64,000 nt of DNA from Phyto melanocephala. Lineage: Eukaryota > Arthropoda > Insecta > Diptera > Rhinophoridae. The stretch spans positions 92,911,015-92,975,014 of the forward strand of contig OW799237.1 of NCBI GenBank assembly GCA_941918925.1. The letters run 5' to 3'. Numbering within the stretch: position 1 is the first letter of the stretch; each line of letters begins with the position of its first letter. Below are positions 52,990-64,000 of this stretch, in pieces. Under the pieces are notes generated by a model, which saw nothing but the letters and a program-made list of their open reading frames with translations, made no database searches and was not told where the DNA came from. Position numbers and translations under genes: made by a program.

Positions 52990-53782
52990 CAAGTAAGAGT
53001 GCTATATTCGGCCATGCCGAATTTTATATACCCTTCACAACGTGTAGTCATGCAATAAAAGTAGTTTGTATCACCATTCATCCCATATGAAATACGTACA
53101 TACATATAAAAACATACATATATAAAAACATCCCATTTTAAAATTATAAATTCACGTATGTATGTTAAAAAAAATAAAAAAAAAATTAAAAGAAAAAAAA
53201 TAAAAATATATATATATAATTTATATAAAACAAAAAAAAATAAAAAAAAATTAAAAAAAAAATAATAAAAATAAAAAAATAAAAATAATATATTAAATAA
53301 AAAATAAATTAAAAAAAAATTAAAAAAAAATTTTTTTAAAAAATTAAAAAAAAATTTTTTTGGCTCAGCTGGGATTCGATGTCACGTTTTCTCTAACCAG
53401 TATACACGTTTGTATGTATGTATGTATGTTGTTGTAATGTTGTTTTTGTGAAAAAAAATCGAGGTGGTCGTGGGTTTTTGCTCATATCTCAGTTGTTTAT
53501 GTACCGATGTTTCTGATTTTCAATACCGATCTACTCCCGAATATTTCTGATATTTTAATACCTCACCCGGGTCCAAGCGATATCCGGGGGCTTCAAAAAG
53601 TTGATTTCAACATACACACGGACAGACGGTCAGACGGACAGACTGACAGAGCTTAATCGACTCCCCTATTCATAAGCTTTCAGAAAATATATATACTTTA
53701 TGGGGTCGGAAATGAAAATTGTAGAAATTTCACACGGAATGACAAACCTATATATACCCTTTTTCACTGTGTGAAGGGTATA
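52990..53782 (-). mobile_element. DINE-1-like Helentron, family 1
   Basis: On the minus strand it starts TATACCCTTCACACAGTG, a variant of the 5' palindrome (partner CACTG...AAAGGGTATATA), and has ACGGACAGACGGTCAGACGG on the plus strand for the GTCY microsatellite. The A-rich core (plus strand) lies at 53166-53361. The 3' hairpin is ATTCGGCATGGCCGAAT and the end is TCTTACTTG at 52990. The longest unnested copy (793 bases). Confidence 0.87.
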
Positions 53783-54303
53783 ATAATAGAAAAATTACTC
53801 GGACAAGATATTGAGATTTTTATTAGTGTTGTTTTCTAGGTACACAAAAATAAACTTTTCTATTATATAAGAGGTGCCATGAGCATCGTTACCTTTTCAA
53901 AATTGTCTATTTCTTTCCGTGTTTATTAACAATAAATCTGTTTTTTAATTTTTTGCTTATTCTTTTATTCTTGGTATGGCAGTTCTCTGTTTATGCCATA
54001 ATTGACAAATGTATTACTTTGGAGTTTCCACGCCCACATTTTGGAATATTTATATCTTTGACGAGGATCTGCACTCTTTTAACAAAGAAATTCATAGAAA
54101 TTTAAAAAACTTTCGCTTTTATAGTTCGCCAGATATGCAATGATAAGTATTTAAGTTGTATGGAAAGTGGATGTGGAACTAAAAATTTATCAAATATATT
54201 GAAACTATTATTGCTTCCAGGTTAGAGCTTTGCAGTTAAATGGTATACAAAATTTTCAAAAATGTATTTCAACTAACAATATTAAGATTTAAAATTAAAT
54301 TAC
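53783..54303. other. No gene recognised
   Basis: AT-rich. Around 54000-54180 single words (CACGCCCACATTTTGG, TTCGCCAGATATGC) recall the inside of family 2 Helentrons, but no continuous match can be shown. Confidence 0.25.
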
Positions 54304-54388
54304 AGTAGTAGTGGTAGCAGTAGTAGTAGTAGAAGTAGTAGTAGTAGTAATAGAAGTAGTAGTAGTAATAGTAGTAGTAGTAGTAGTT

Positions 54389-54421
<33 letters not shown>

Positions 54422-54436
54422 ATAGTAGTAGTATAG
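54304..54436. repeat. GTA/TAG trinucleotide microsatellite
   Basis: About 44 units of GTA with a few interruptions (GTG, GCA, GAA, TTG, AAT). It creates long false poly-Leu and poly-Tyr frames on the minus strand. Confidence 0.95.
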
Positions 54437-54439
54437 TTT

Positions 54440-54760
54440 TATATTGCTGGCCAAATGTACCGCTACAACAAGCAAGTATTTTTTGTTGCCAGAAAATGCT
54501 TTTAATAAAGCCCAAAACCCTACACGGCAATAAACTCCAAACACCCACTGCCGTTGTAAATCTACACGCTAAAACACGTAATCTCCTAGTACAGGGTGCT
54601 CTGCAGTCTCATCTTCTATGTCGCAAATATATCACTACATGTGATCTACTGATTCTGTTCAAGCGGTACCTGAGGTTGCGGTGTCCAGTTAGAAAGTGGA
54701 AAATATTTTCAGGCCCCTTTTATACAGGTAAAGGCAGGCATAAAAACTTTCTAACCTGAT
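54440..54760 (-). pseudogene. Non-LTR retrotransposon ORF2 C-terminal relic
   Basis: The minus strand reads FHFLTGHRNLRYRLNRISRS followed by HV, then in shifted frames a degraded Cys/His region and FTTAVGVW...LGFIKSIFWQ. This parallels the TGH...L...I region, zinc knuckle and the final L-G-F-I motif of Jockey/R1-type ORF2, as at 23145-23480. The GTA microsatellite begins right after its 3' end; microsatellites often arise from retrotransposon tails. Confidence 0.6.
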
Positions 54761-54879
54761 GTTGTCTCGAAGCCATTATTTAATAAGAAGCAAAATAAGT
54801 AAAAAAGAAAGGCAAACAGTTCGCCCTAAATAAAGAGTTCACCAAATAACTTTTTTTTTTTTTTTAAAAGCTATAAAAA

Positions 54880-55400
54880 AAGTGTAGCTTCGGCTGTCTG
54901 GCACGTAGCGCCATCCTGTTGAAACTAAATGTTGCCAATATCCCCCTCTTTGACTTTTGTGAACAAAAATTCGTTCAACATGGCCCGATAACGATCGCCA
55001 TTGACTACGGCCACTCCTTGCTTATTTTCGAAGAAAAATGGCCCAATTATGCATCTGAATCAAAATCCGCACCAAACAGTGACTCGTTTTGGGTGTAGCG
55101 GCTTTTCAATGTATGCGTGCGGGTTTTCTGTGCCCCAAATGCGACAATTTTGCTTGTTTACATACCCGTCAAGACCGCCAAGATCAAAATAAGCTTCATC
55201 TGAAGAAATGATTTTTTGGCAAAATCGGCCAACGTAATGTCGCCATATTTCCCAGCGTTTTTCAAGCGTATACACAACCATATTCGTTCAGCGGAAGGAT
55301 AAAACTAATTATCTGTCAAATCAGACATGAGCTAAGTGTTACCATTCGCGAAATAAGCACTAGTTGAAAAAAAAAATTTAGGTGGCGGACCCTGTATATC
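54880..55400 (-). pseudogene. Tc1/mariner-type transposase relic with one terminal repeat
   Basis: The minus-strand frame 55281-55060 reads RFCQKIISSDEAYFDLGG, YVNKQNCRIWGTENPHAYIE and HPKRVTVWCGF. It includes the first catalytic Asp in SDEAYF. It continues in other frames with GPFFFENKQGVAVV, NGDRYRAMLNEFLF and FQQDGATCQTAEA, containing the second Asp. The third is missing. At 55376-55393 GGTGGCGGACCCTGTATA is the antisense of the terminal repeat expected for this family. The left end is lost near 54880. This is the best preserved member of the DUF4817-like set. Confidence 0.75.
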
Positions 55401-57126
55401 TCGGAGGTACTTTACAAAAAAGCTCTATTCCAACGAGTAGACTATCCGCCCCATAATTTGTAAGGCGGTCGTCACGTATATTGCCAGGATGCCCCGCTTG
55501 ACTCAGTATCCAAAAGAGTGTAGCCTGTTGAATATGCCAAACTGTATTCAAATCGACATTCTAAGCCATAACGGCACTTTAAGCCATTTAGTTATCAGAG
55601 AGAACTTAAATAAAGACCTTCCTCACGTTCTTACTTACAGATTCATTGGCACTTATATACATACATGACATAACATCAGTCTGATAGACCAAACAATATT
55701 TTAGATATTTTAAAAATATTAAAAATTTAAATTAAATTCTAAATTTCTAATTCGCAAAATTAGTATGTGTATGGAATTTAAAACTTAACTGGAATTTAAA
55801 ATTTAACTAGAATATTTAGCAGTTAAAATGAAGTGAAATTCATAAGTTTACTTAGCGAAACAGTTTTCCTTGTGAGATTAGAAAAACAAAACTTTCACAC
55901 TTTTTTTTACAACAACCTGAACATTATAAACAAATATGTACGTATGTATGAATATAATAAACCTAATTTTCATTTTCAGAATTTGTGTTAAACCTTTGTT
56001 TTGCTTGAGTTTTCACAGAAGTAAAGTATATGTGTACATACTTGAAAATAAGTTTAATTTGTACTAATATTGTACAATGTGAAATTACAAAAAGCTACGC
56101 GCAACACCTAGAGCAGCTTTAAATTAATCGCCCTTTCCCTATGCGAATAGCGGAAGAACCAGCAACGATAACAAGAGCATAAACTCATACATATTTTAAA
56201 CTTCAAAAGGTTAATTTACAAACTGACACACATATGCACACGCATATGAGCCAACAGATTGGAAAAAATATGTGTATAAAAATATGAAGCTAATAAATAC
56301 ACACAATAAGCATTTAGACAATGATTAATCTTAATTATTTACTGATTACACTCTAGGTTACTTAGCGATAGTAAAATGGTTCTCATTGTAAAATAAATAA
56401 TGAGACAAAGATAATTGAAAAGCAAATATTTTTAAAGGGCATTTTTGTTAAATGGACTGACTACAAAAAGCTATAGTTTAACACCCTAAACACCTATAAA
56501 AATTAATAATCGTCATACATTCACACATACATACATATCTACATATGAAATTAAAACGAACACACACAAGCAGGTTAACTTATATTTGAAGTAAACAAAA
56601 ATTACCACAAGAATAGAGAGAGAAGAAAATAGAATATGTGAAATATTTTAAGAAATATTAAAAAAATAATAAAATAGAAAACAAAAAAAAGAAAAAAATA
56701 TATTTTCTCGCAAGCCTCATACTTGTATGAAAATGTCTAAATCAAATACTAAGCTATGACAATGTATATGTTTGTATCAGTGTATAGTATCACTAACAGC
56801 ATAAGTTTTAAATTATAAGTTTATATTAAAAAAAAAATACTACAATACCAACAGACAGATGTGAACACAGTGACACTTAGGCATAGTCAGTCTAAATAGA
56901 GTTGAATTTAAACTTTCTTTTGCACACATTTGGTCACAGAGAAACAGCAGAGAAAAAAAGTTAAAGTTAAACTATAATCTAAACGGGCATCATCACAAAA
57001 ATTTCATACACAATATCTACAGTGATGTGCATATGTGTCTATAGTGCTCAGAGTTTTAAAAGAATTACTTACATATTTATGTGTTCTTTTATAGAAAAAA
57101 AGTAAATAAAAGTTTTTGGGAACACT
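55401..57126. other. No gene recognised
   Basis: AT-rich with frequent ACATACATAC and CACACA words and poly-A tracts, e.g. 56826-56838. No open frame, inverted repeat or family match that I can support. Confidence 0.3.
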
Positions 57127-57320
57127 GGGGTGCCCCAGTGGACTAGTAATTAGTGTGCTGGTCTGCTAGTTTGGGGGTTGTGGGTTCGATTCCCGCCAGA
57201 GACTCTTGTGTTGTCTGCTTCTCTTTTCTCTTTTCTATTCTTACTTTTTTATTCAGGTATCACAATAGGACCAATAAAATGGACCCAAGTGAGCTGCACA
57301 ACAGCTGCCTGTTCTACCAA
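57127..57320 (+). repeat. tRNA-derived SINE, copy 2
   Basis: GGGGTGCCCCAGTGGACTAG contains an A-box-like TGCCCCAGTGG, and GGTTCGATTCC at 57183-57193 is a perfect B box. Homologous to 32246-32420 in the head. The body CCAATAAAATGGACCC, CACAACAGCTGCCTGTTCTA and CCAACCTAACC is not shared, so the two copies differ in tail. The tRNA acceptor stem is not formed. Confidence 0.7.
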
Positions 57321-57597
57321 CCTAACCTTTTGGGAACACTACAAACACATAATTAGATTTAATTATATGAAAGTTTTTCTAAAGGATTTTCAAGGATTTT
57401 TTGGTATAACCAAACTGGGGGTGCAATGCAATAAATTTTATAAATTAACTATTATTCATATAAAATTAACTCAGTTTAAGATTTCCAAGGAAAGAATTTT
57501 TTTTTAAGCTTTTGCCACCCCCAGAAAAATTTGTGGCTACGCCAATGTTCAACAGCTACTTTTTATTATATTATTAGGATTAAACAAATATATCTCA
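57321..57597. other. No gene recognised
   Basis: AT-rich, one meaningless frame extending from the SINE. Confidence 0.25.
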
Positions 57598-58191
57598 TCT
57601 CATATATATAAAATTCTCGTGTCGTGGTGTTTGTGATTAAACACAAAGGGCTCGACCGATTTTCATAAAATTTTGTGAGCATATCGGGTAGGTCTGGGAA
57701 TCCGTCAACATCTATTTTTCATACTCCTCACACCACGGCTTTTTTCACGCCCCCTCAGGTGGACCAGACTGCTCGACCGATCTTCTTAAAATTTTCACAT
57801 AATTTAACTTAGACTCTGATATGATTATTAGGATACTTTTTTTTAACACGCCTACTTTAACGCTCACATTTTTTAAATTATGTACTTACATCGATATAGT
57901 TTTTAGTATTTTTCTTCAAATTGTACACAATTTTTAGTCCAGCCAATGCAGAAAGAAATATGTTTAAGAATCAGTCAACACCTATTTTTCATACTCCTAA
58001 ATAGTTAGGGTGACCCACCCCATGGCACAATTTATGCCTCACCTAAATAACGTAACGATTTCGATGAAATTTTAACCTAAGATAGATCTGCATACCGTAG
58101 AACACATATGGTTTACGTTTTTTTTTTAATGTAAAAAATTATTTGCTAGAAATAATTTATATGGCAAAACAACGTTTGCCGGGTCAGCTAG
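57598..58191 (+). mobile_element. Complete non-autonomous Helitron
   Basis: Starts TCTCATATATATAAAATTCT after A (57597) and ends GGGTCAGCTAG at 58191 before T (58192). Just before the end GGCAAAACAACGTTTGCC forms a GGCAAA/TTTGCC hairpin, about 11 bases from CTAG. All hallmarks of a Helitron are present: TC start, CTRR end, 3' hairpin and insertion between A and T without duplication. The 594 bases encode no Rep/helicase. The interior has two related CTCGACCGAT...AAAATTTT segments. Confidence 0.93.
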
Positions 58192-58404
58192 TAAATTAAT
58201 ATTATTCCAGAACGAAACTAATAAAAAATTTTGTCATCAAAATTTTATAAAAGATAACGAATACTTAAAAATAATTTAATAAAAAATTAAAAATTGATCA
58301 TTAAAGTTTTGTATATATTGCAACGTTTTTATCTTTTATAAATGTTGTTTTTTCCTTTAAATAATTAAGGGCTCGTTTTATTTAAATTGGCGATAGAAAA
58401 GCTT
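58192..58404. other. Nothing recognised
   Basis: AT-rich spacer. Confidence 0.25.
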
Positions 58405-58700
58405 AGAATATTTTTTGATCTTTAATACAATAGACTGAAATTTTGCGGTATAAGTTAAACTTATGCCATACTTTATTTACTATTTCGCCTATTGCCACAA
58501 ACCTTGTTATTAAACGCAATTTGATATACACACACCGAACTCTGTTGAATTACTGCTGTACCAGCTGCGCTTGTTGGACTTTATATTAGTGCTGGCAATG
58601 CCAATCTACAATGTTTTAAAAATTTCTGTAACACAATTTTTAGTTAATTCAAGAACCGAATGTCGGTATGCGGTATATCATAAAGTCTACACTATTATAC
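58405..58700 (-). repeat. Dispersed repeat, partner of 34925-35230
   Basis: The reverse complement follows the partner through GAATGTCGGT-like, ACATTGTAGATTGGC, CAGCAGTAATTCAACAGAGT and TCGGTGTGTGTATATCAAAT blocks. Substitutions are scattered and a few indels occur, so the copies are old. No coding part. Confidence 0.58.
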
Positions 58701-58707
58701 TCTAGAA

Positions 58708-59247
58708 CAGCAGACACCAACTACTTTAATTTGGGGTCCGTTTTTTAAAAATTACGACCGTCGCGGTCCGAAAGGTAATAAACTGAACTATTTAAATAAT
58801 ATATTCAGATACTGTATCAATGAACAAACAAAATGAATGGGTTTCCGTGCATTATTTTATTAAATAATAAACAAATGCTTTGAATAAAAAGAAGTAAGTA
58901 TTAAGGGGTTTTACAATATTAATGAGAAAAATTAAAATTTTTCTCTTGGACCATCCCTCCAATGTTTGAAGTAAAGCTTGTGCAGGCTATTCTTATTAAA
59001 TCTTGGAGATGTATATCGGCAATTCTGTTCCTGAGTTTAGTTTTAATGAAGTTCATTTTAGAAAACGTCCGCATAAAATAGGTCCGCCAATTGGTGACCT
59101 CTGCTCTAGAATTATTAAAACAAGTTGGTGACGCTGTATGTAATAAAAAAAGTTTAACCCTTTTTTGCACGTTTGCGTCTTGTCTGCGATAAGGGTCATA
59201 ATGCTGTTAATCATCTGTAAAAATATATAAACCAGACTTAGGGCCAT
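58708..59247 (-). pseudogene. hAT transposase C-terminal relic with 3' end
   Basis: Minus-strand frames give TFSKMNFIKTKLRNRIADIH, LQDLIRIACTS, preceded by TNWRTYFMR and NSIMTLIADKTQ. The pattern L/T-FS-x-MN-x-IK-x-K-x-RN-R-x-x-D-x-x-L resembles the hAT C-terminal dimerisation segment (FS-x-M-x-x-x-K...R...L-x-x-x-x-L). Downstream, ending at 58708, is CAGCAGACACCAACTACTTT with GACCGTCGCGGTCCG, the typical subterminal part of Charlie-like hAT elements. Zinc finger and catalytic regions are absent. Confidence 0.62.
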
Positions 59248-59330
59248 TATTACAACATGCCGTTAGCTAAAGGCAGGATTTTGTTGAACAGATAAATGGC
59301 TTCGAATTATAAATCCTTAATATCCATGGT
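59237..59330. mobile_element. One-ended copy of the 34338-34569 MITE
   Basis: AGACTTAGGGCCATTATTAC, ACATGCCGTTAGCTAAAGGC, then GATAAATGGCTTCGAATTAT follow the reverse complement of the right half of the full element. The other half is missing. Confidence 0.6.
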
Positions 59331-59986
59331 AGATATGGTTGCCATAATATTAAAGAGTAAGACAACTTATTGAAGTTACTAAAACATGTTCTTTAAAATT
59401 TTCATACACTTGACCATAGATGACAAGGAGATAAAATCATATGGATGGTAATCTGAATTAGTTTTTTAAATCTCGGGATTGCGAAATTTAAATTTCTTAT
59501 GATTATTATACTTTTTACCTGTGGTGTACAAGGGTATATATAGGTTTGTCATTCCGTTTGTAATTTCTACAATTTTCATTTCCAACCCCATAAAGTATAT
59601 ATTTTCTGAAATCCTATAAGAAGAGGAGGCGATTAAGCCCTGACCGTCTATCCGTCTGCCCTTAATCCGTGTGTTGGTTAAAATCAACTTTTAGAAGCAA
59701 CTAGATTTTCCTCAGATCTGTGTATGATATCAATCTCTTGGAATTATCCGGGAATAAATCGCTATTGAAATTCAGCACAATCGCCCCATAACTTTCTGAG
59801 ATTTGAGCAAAAAATCACGACCACCTCGTTTTTTTCACAATTACAACAACAACATACATATACTGGTTAAAGTAAACGTGGCATCGAATCCCAGCTGAGT
59901 CAAAAAAATTTTTTCTATTTTTTTTATTTTATTTTATATATTATTTATATTTTTATTATTTTTGTTTATATTTTATTTTTTTTTAT

Positions 59987-62702
59987 TATACCCGCCACCA
60001 AAAAAATGGTGGGGGTATATTCATTTTGTCATTCCGTTTGTAACACATCGAAATATCCATTTTAGACCCCATAAAGTATATATATTCTGAATCGGGGTTT
60101 GATTTTATGACGATCTAGCTATGTCCGTCCGTCTGTCCGTCTGTTGAAAGCACGATAGAGGTCGCACCGAAAAAGCTAGGGGACTCAAATTTTGCCAGAA
60201 TCTTTCTTATAGACAAGGTTTTGAAAATGGGCTAAATCGGAATATTAGGAAGAGAGTTATAGCTCGTAAAGCAAGAGTAGGTCGAAAAAACCGTGTCCTT
60301 CGCACGTCGAATAAAATTGAATTGTGTCCAGACGCATAAACATAGAGTCATGAAACTTCGAATATATATTTATCGAGTCAAAAGAATATTTTCCCCTGAA
60401 AATCGCTTAAATCTATGAATTAGGAAAAGAGTTATCGTTAAAAATGTACGAAAATTTATACCGCACAGTGTATTTTTCGGTATATTTAAAAACAAAAACG
60501 TCATAAAAGCAACAAAATGGAATGTACGACTTTGAAATTTTGCACACTTTTCTTTTTGGTCAGACGCTTTTTTGTGACGGCAAATCAATGTGCCACGCCC
60601 ACTTTTACGCCCACCTCCCATATAACGTTTTAACTAAAATTCATATAATTTCTCTATTAATAAAGATTTTGGAATAATAAAGGCCTATATTGAAATACCT
60701 CAGTTGTACTCATTCGCGAAAATAACTTTGACACGCTTACTACAACGCCCACTTTGCACGTTATCTACCGTTAATGAAATTTAAAAGCTCATAAAACCGC
60801 AAAAATTAGAGGTATGATGATAAATTTTGCTACGTCTATCCCCCTAGGCAATTTCATTACTATGCCAAAAAATTAAGGTGCCACGCCCACTTTTACGCCC
60901 ACCTCCCATATAACGTTTTACCCTAAATTCATATAATTTCTCTATTAATAAAGATTTTGGAATAATAAAGGACTATATTGAAATATCTAAGTTGTACTCA
61001 TTAGCAAAACCAACTTTGACACGCCTACTATAACGCCCACTTTCACTTTTGAATTGTGTCCAGACGCATAAACGTAGTCATGAAACTTCGAATATATATT
61101 TATCGAGTCAAAAGAATATTTTTCCCTGAAAATCGCTTAAATCTATGAATTAGGAAAAGAGTTATAGATAAAAATGTACAAAAATTTATACCGCACAGTG
61201 TATATTTCAAATTTAAAACGTAATAAAACTGACAAAACTATATGTACGATTTTGAAATTTTGCAAACATGGCTTTTTGGTCAAAGTCTTCGTTATAACGG
61301 AAAATTGGTGTGCCACGCACACTTTTCTCTTTAAATTTTTATAAAAATATATTAGTCATATATATTAGCATTTATTCATCTTACACTGCTCCATTTATTG
61401 TAATGTAGCTAAATATAAGATAAAGATGATAAGATAGATGACTCTACTAGCAACTACTAGATGGCATGCTAACAACTATGCTTATGTTCTCCTTAAGTTA
61501 TGCTTTACTAAAAATGGGAATTTATGAAAATTTGACCTAAGTAAAAAAAAATTATCTCTAAACATTATAAACAATTTATTTTCATGTACTAATGACTAAC
61601 AAATTTTAAAATTATACAAAACTTATTTCGTTTGAAAATCTTTTAAAAGCAAAATGTTATAAAAGTTTAAAAATCAAAATCTTACTAATAAATTTCCCGT
61701 TTTAGAAAAATGCAGAGAATGTATATTTTAAATCATCCTGTGGCCCTTAAAATTTAACCTTAAATTCACTTTCTTCCTCTTAAATTCATGTAAATTCTCT
61801 ATGAATAAAGATTTTGGAATACTAAAGGACTATATTGAAATATCTAGGTTATGTTTATTAGCAGAAACTTTATTGACACGCGTATTTTAACGGCCACTTT
61901 CATTGAAAGACTAAATTTACGAAAACATTTTACTAGCATACCGAAAATATAATGGGTGGTTTAATTTTAAGGGACTATGTTGATTTTGAATAAAATTGTT
62001 ATGAAATTATTATCATTTATTTTTATAATGATAATATTTGTATGCTTCAATTATGTATGGAACAAAATATCGGCCAAATGGCCCCCCAACCTAGGCGGCA
62101 CGCCACGATCCGATAGTCCAAATTTTCAATGACACTGTTGATGCTCGATTGTTGGGCACGATGATGAGTCGAGGTTGCTTGCTCTTTTGCCACGTTATCG
62201 TGAAAAACAGCAATGTTTCCCATTCAACGAACTAAGATGGCATTCACAGATGTTTTCACATTTCATACAGACCTGCTTTGCAGACATTTAAATACTTTTT
62301 AAAATTCTTACGATTGTGGACGAATTCGAACGATTATGTTGACCAAAAGAATCACGAAGTGCACAAAATGCATTTTGATTTGAACGCCCATTTTTATAAA
62401 AATTCTTTAATATTTAAAAGCTTTGCTCGATTGCGTATCTTTCCACGGTTCAAATTGAGTTAGTCTGAGATTGAGAAATGTCAAATGAAATACAAGAAAA
62501 GAGTTGAAGTTTAGATGTGGTTCACCTTAAACATGGGCCCTTAAAATTTGACCACCCTCTACAAAGAAAGTGATACATATTTTATTATAAAGAGATTATT
62601 CTATAGCGATTAACAAAATAATAAATATTGTGTTTTAAATGTACACAAAATTGGTGGTGGGTATAAAAGATTCGGCACAGCCGAATATAGTGCTCTTACT
62701 TG
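59987..62702 (+). mobile_element. Helentron-like element, family 2, nested in family 1
   Basis: Starts TATACCCGCCACCAAAAAAA paired with TGGTGGGGGTATA, a 5' palindrome like that of family 1 but different in sequence. Then come TTTGTCATTCCGTTTGTAAC, GACCCCATAAAGTATATATA, GTCCGTCCGTCTGTCCGTCT and TTGAAAGCACGATAGAGGTC. The 3' end reads GGTGGTGGGTATAAAAGATT, CGGCACAGCCGAATATAGTG and CTCTTACTTG at 62702, followed by T. Direct repeats fill the interior: the GTGCCACGCCCACTTTTACG block at 60590 and 60890, and the TCCAGACGCATAAACRTAG block at 60328 and 61058. The terminal blocks match Drosophila DINE-1 well. No Rep/helicase was found. Confidence 0.83.
61952..62559 (-). mobile_element. Tc1-like element nested in the family 2 element
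   Basis: ATGGGTGGTTTAATTTTAAG at 61952 and the reverse complement GAGGGTGGTCAAATTTTAAG ending at 62559 are terminal repeats with about three mismatches in 22, flanked by TA (61950-61951, 62560-62561). Within, at 62140-62225, GTTGGGCACGATGATGAGTC and following bases match the transposase fragment at 4530-4590 on the same strand, i.e. an antisense piece of the second helix-turn-helix region. The element is 608 bases and non-autonomous. Confidence 0.68.
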
Positions 62703-62908
62703 TTTTTTTTTTGTATTTATTTTTATTATTTTTATTTTTTTTATTTTTTTTTGTTTAGAAACACATACGTAAACTCAATTTATAATTTTAAAATGGTATG
62801 TTTTTTATATGTATGTACGTATTTCATATGACATGAATGGTGATACAAACAATTGTTATTGCATGACTACACGTTGTAAAGGTATATAAGATATAGCACT
62901 GTTACTTG

Positions 62909-64000
62909 TTTATATTTGTCGTTGCTTTTTTTGTAAATAGAGTAGTGGCTTAAGTGATGTCCCTCTTTTCGCGAGTATGTTAAAGTCAAGTTTTTTAGGC
63001 CTTGGTATCGGTATATCGAATAGGTGTTTCTTTATTCAGTTGAAATAATAGCTATTATAGATGGTCTATTTAAGCTTTATGCAAAATTTAAAAAATGTTT
63101 CAATCTTTAGATCGAATCTTATTAAGAACATAGACAAAAATTTAACCCTACAACCTTGTTTGAAGTCTGATTTTGTTAAAAGCACCGCCATGGCTGTGCA
63201 CAGTCTTATGCATCTAACAAATTGAATTTTTTCACCAAAAAAATTAAAAAGTATAAACAAACATTTATAACAAAAAATACTGAAGTAATATCTTTTCTTT
63301 AAAAATATGAGAGGATAAGAGTTTTATATCACTGGTCACCTTTTGTGGTTACATTTTTTATTTTTCATTTAATAACTCCATTGTAAAGGACATTTTTAAG
63401 ACGAATAAATACTGAATTTATTTGTTGTTGAAAATTTATTTTTTAAAATAAAATTAAGGATAATTGTTTTTTTATTTAATCTAAAAAAAAAATTTTTTTG
63501 TAATTAAAAATTAAAAATCCTTAAGATTATTTTGCTAAATATTATACTTCTTTCTCAATGAATTTTAATTTGTTTTGGATAAAGTTAAAAAATAAGTTTA
63601 AAAAAGTTATCTATTTTTGCTAAGAAAGTTTATCAAACTATTCTCAAACGAAAAAAATTGAAAAGAACACTTTTAACTTTAAAAATGTAAAAATAACTTC
63701 AAAAGTTTTATGTTTCTGCACTTCTGCTTCTAAAAACTTTGTTCTTTATATTAAAATAAGTTTAAGCCTTATTTGAATTAATTTTAAACATATATTCTGT
63801 CGTTTTTTTTTTCATAAAAATCAGTAAAAAAATAAACACTGCTATTTAATTGAACTGTACTGTATTTATGTTTTTAATAAGGATTAGTTAGTGGAGCCAT
63901 TTGGTAGAAAATTAAATTCAATTATTTAATTCAATTTAAATCACTTAAATGCATCATGAAAAATTCATGACACGGACAATATTTTATTAAACCAGATTTA
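62909..64000. other. AT-rich; no gene recognised
   Basis: Apart from AT-rich frames (e.g. 63066-63260 minus) there is no motif, inverted repeat or family element that I can support up to the window end. Confidence 0.3.

Larger units (their letters stand above)
59507..62908 (+). mobile_element. DINE-1-like family 1 element split by a nested insertion
   Basis: The 5' part (59507-59986) starts TATACTTTTTACCTGTGG and runs into its T-rich core. The 3' part (62703-62908) resumes in T-rich core, then ACACATACGTAAACTCAATT, TTGCATGACTACACG, and ends TATAGCACTGTTACTTG. The terminal hairpin ATTCGGC...GCCGAAT is deleted (ATATAAGATATAGCAC). The 2.7 kb in between is the family 2 element. Confidence 0.85.

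Noticed and set aside
54269..54548. Minus-strand frames rich in poly-Tyr and poly-Leu
   Set aside because: They are translations of the GTA microsatellite.
57128..57205. tRNA gene
   Set aside because: The B box is perfect, but the acceptor stem does not pair and a homologous head occurs at 32246; a SINE explains it better.

Overview
This is a gene-poor, very AT-rich stretch of insect nuclear DNA, most probably from a higher fly (Brachycera; a calyptrate such as a blow fly, flesh fly or house fly relative is my best guess). The reasons are many interspersed elements built like the DINE-1/INE-1 Helentrons of Drosophila, DD37E, mariner, pogo and hAT DNA transposons, canonical Helitrons, and a LIM-domain exon of a type I associate with flies. 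The species assignment is inference.

Only one convincing host exon is present: the first coding exon of a LIM-domain gene on the minus strand (1543-1731), whose later exons lie beyond the left edge or are not recognisable. A retrocopied, broken ribosomal protein S27 gene lies at 17262-17500. A possible small single-exon gene (37534-37776) is offered at low confidence. No functional tRNA, rRNA, CRISPR array or bacterial-type operon is visible.

Layout. 1-3.3 kb: truncated DINE-like element, LIM exon and its upstream region. 3.3-8 kb: relic of a Ty3/gypsy-type retroelement cut by a Tc1/mariner-type transposase relic, a second internally deleted Tc1/mariner element, and a truncated Helitron. 8-17.1 kb: an inverted-repeat MITE, a pogo/Tigger-like element with a piece of transposase, a 1.35-kb hAT element with perfect 8-bp target duplication and a nested TTAA-flanked element, and a Helitron with 142-bp tandem repeats. 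17-25 kb: RpS27 pseudogene, non-LTR retrotransposon tails and several MITEs. 25.8-28.5 kb: a complete but frameshifted DD37E transposon, a decayed mariner and a young hAT-type MITE. 29-32.5 kb: DINE-like cluster with a partial tandem duplication, then a tRNA-derived SINE. 32.5-41 kb: MITEs, two more pogo-like elements and a Helitron. 42.5-54 kb: a head-to-head DINE pair, further single DINE copies, non-LTR relics and MITEs. 54-64 kb: GTA microsatellite, a second SINE, a textbook Helitron with both termini, a hAT transposase relic, and a three-level nest at 59507-62908 (Tc1-like element inside a second Helentron-like family inside a DINE-like element).

The elements work as a mobile-DNA community rather than a pathway. 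Most reading frames are decayed, while many non-autonomous elements keep sharp ends, so they were probably mobilised in trans by proteins encoded elsewhere. I did not find a credible novel host system. The best leads are the compact terminal structures, the nests and chimeras, and the unassigned 80-residue frame.
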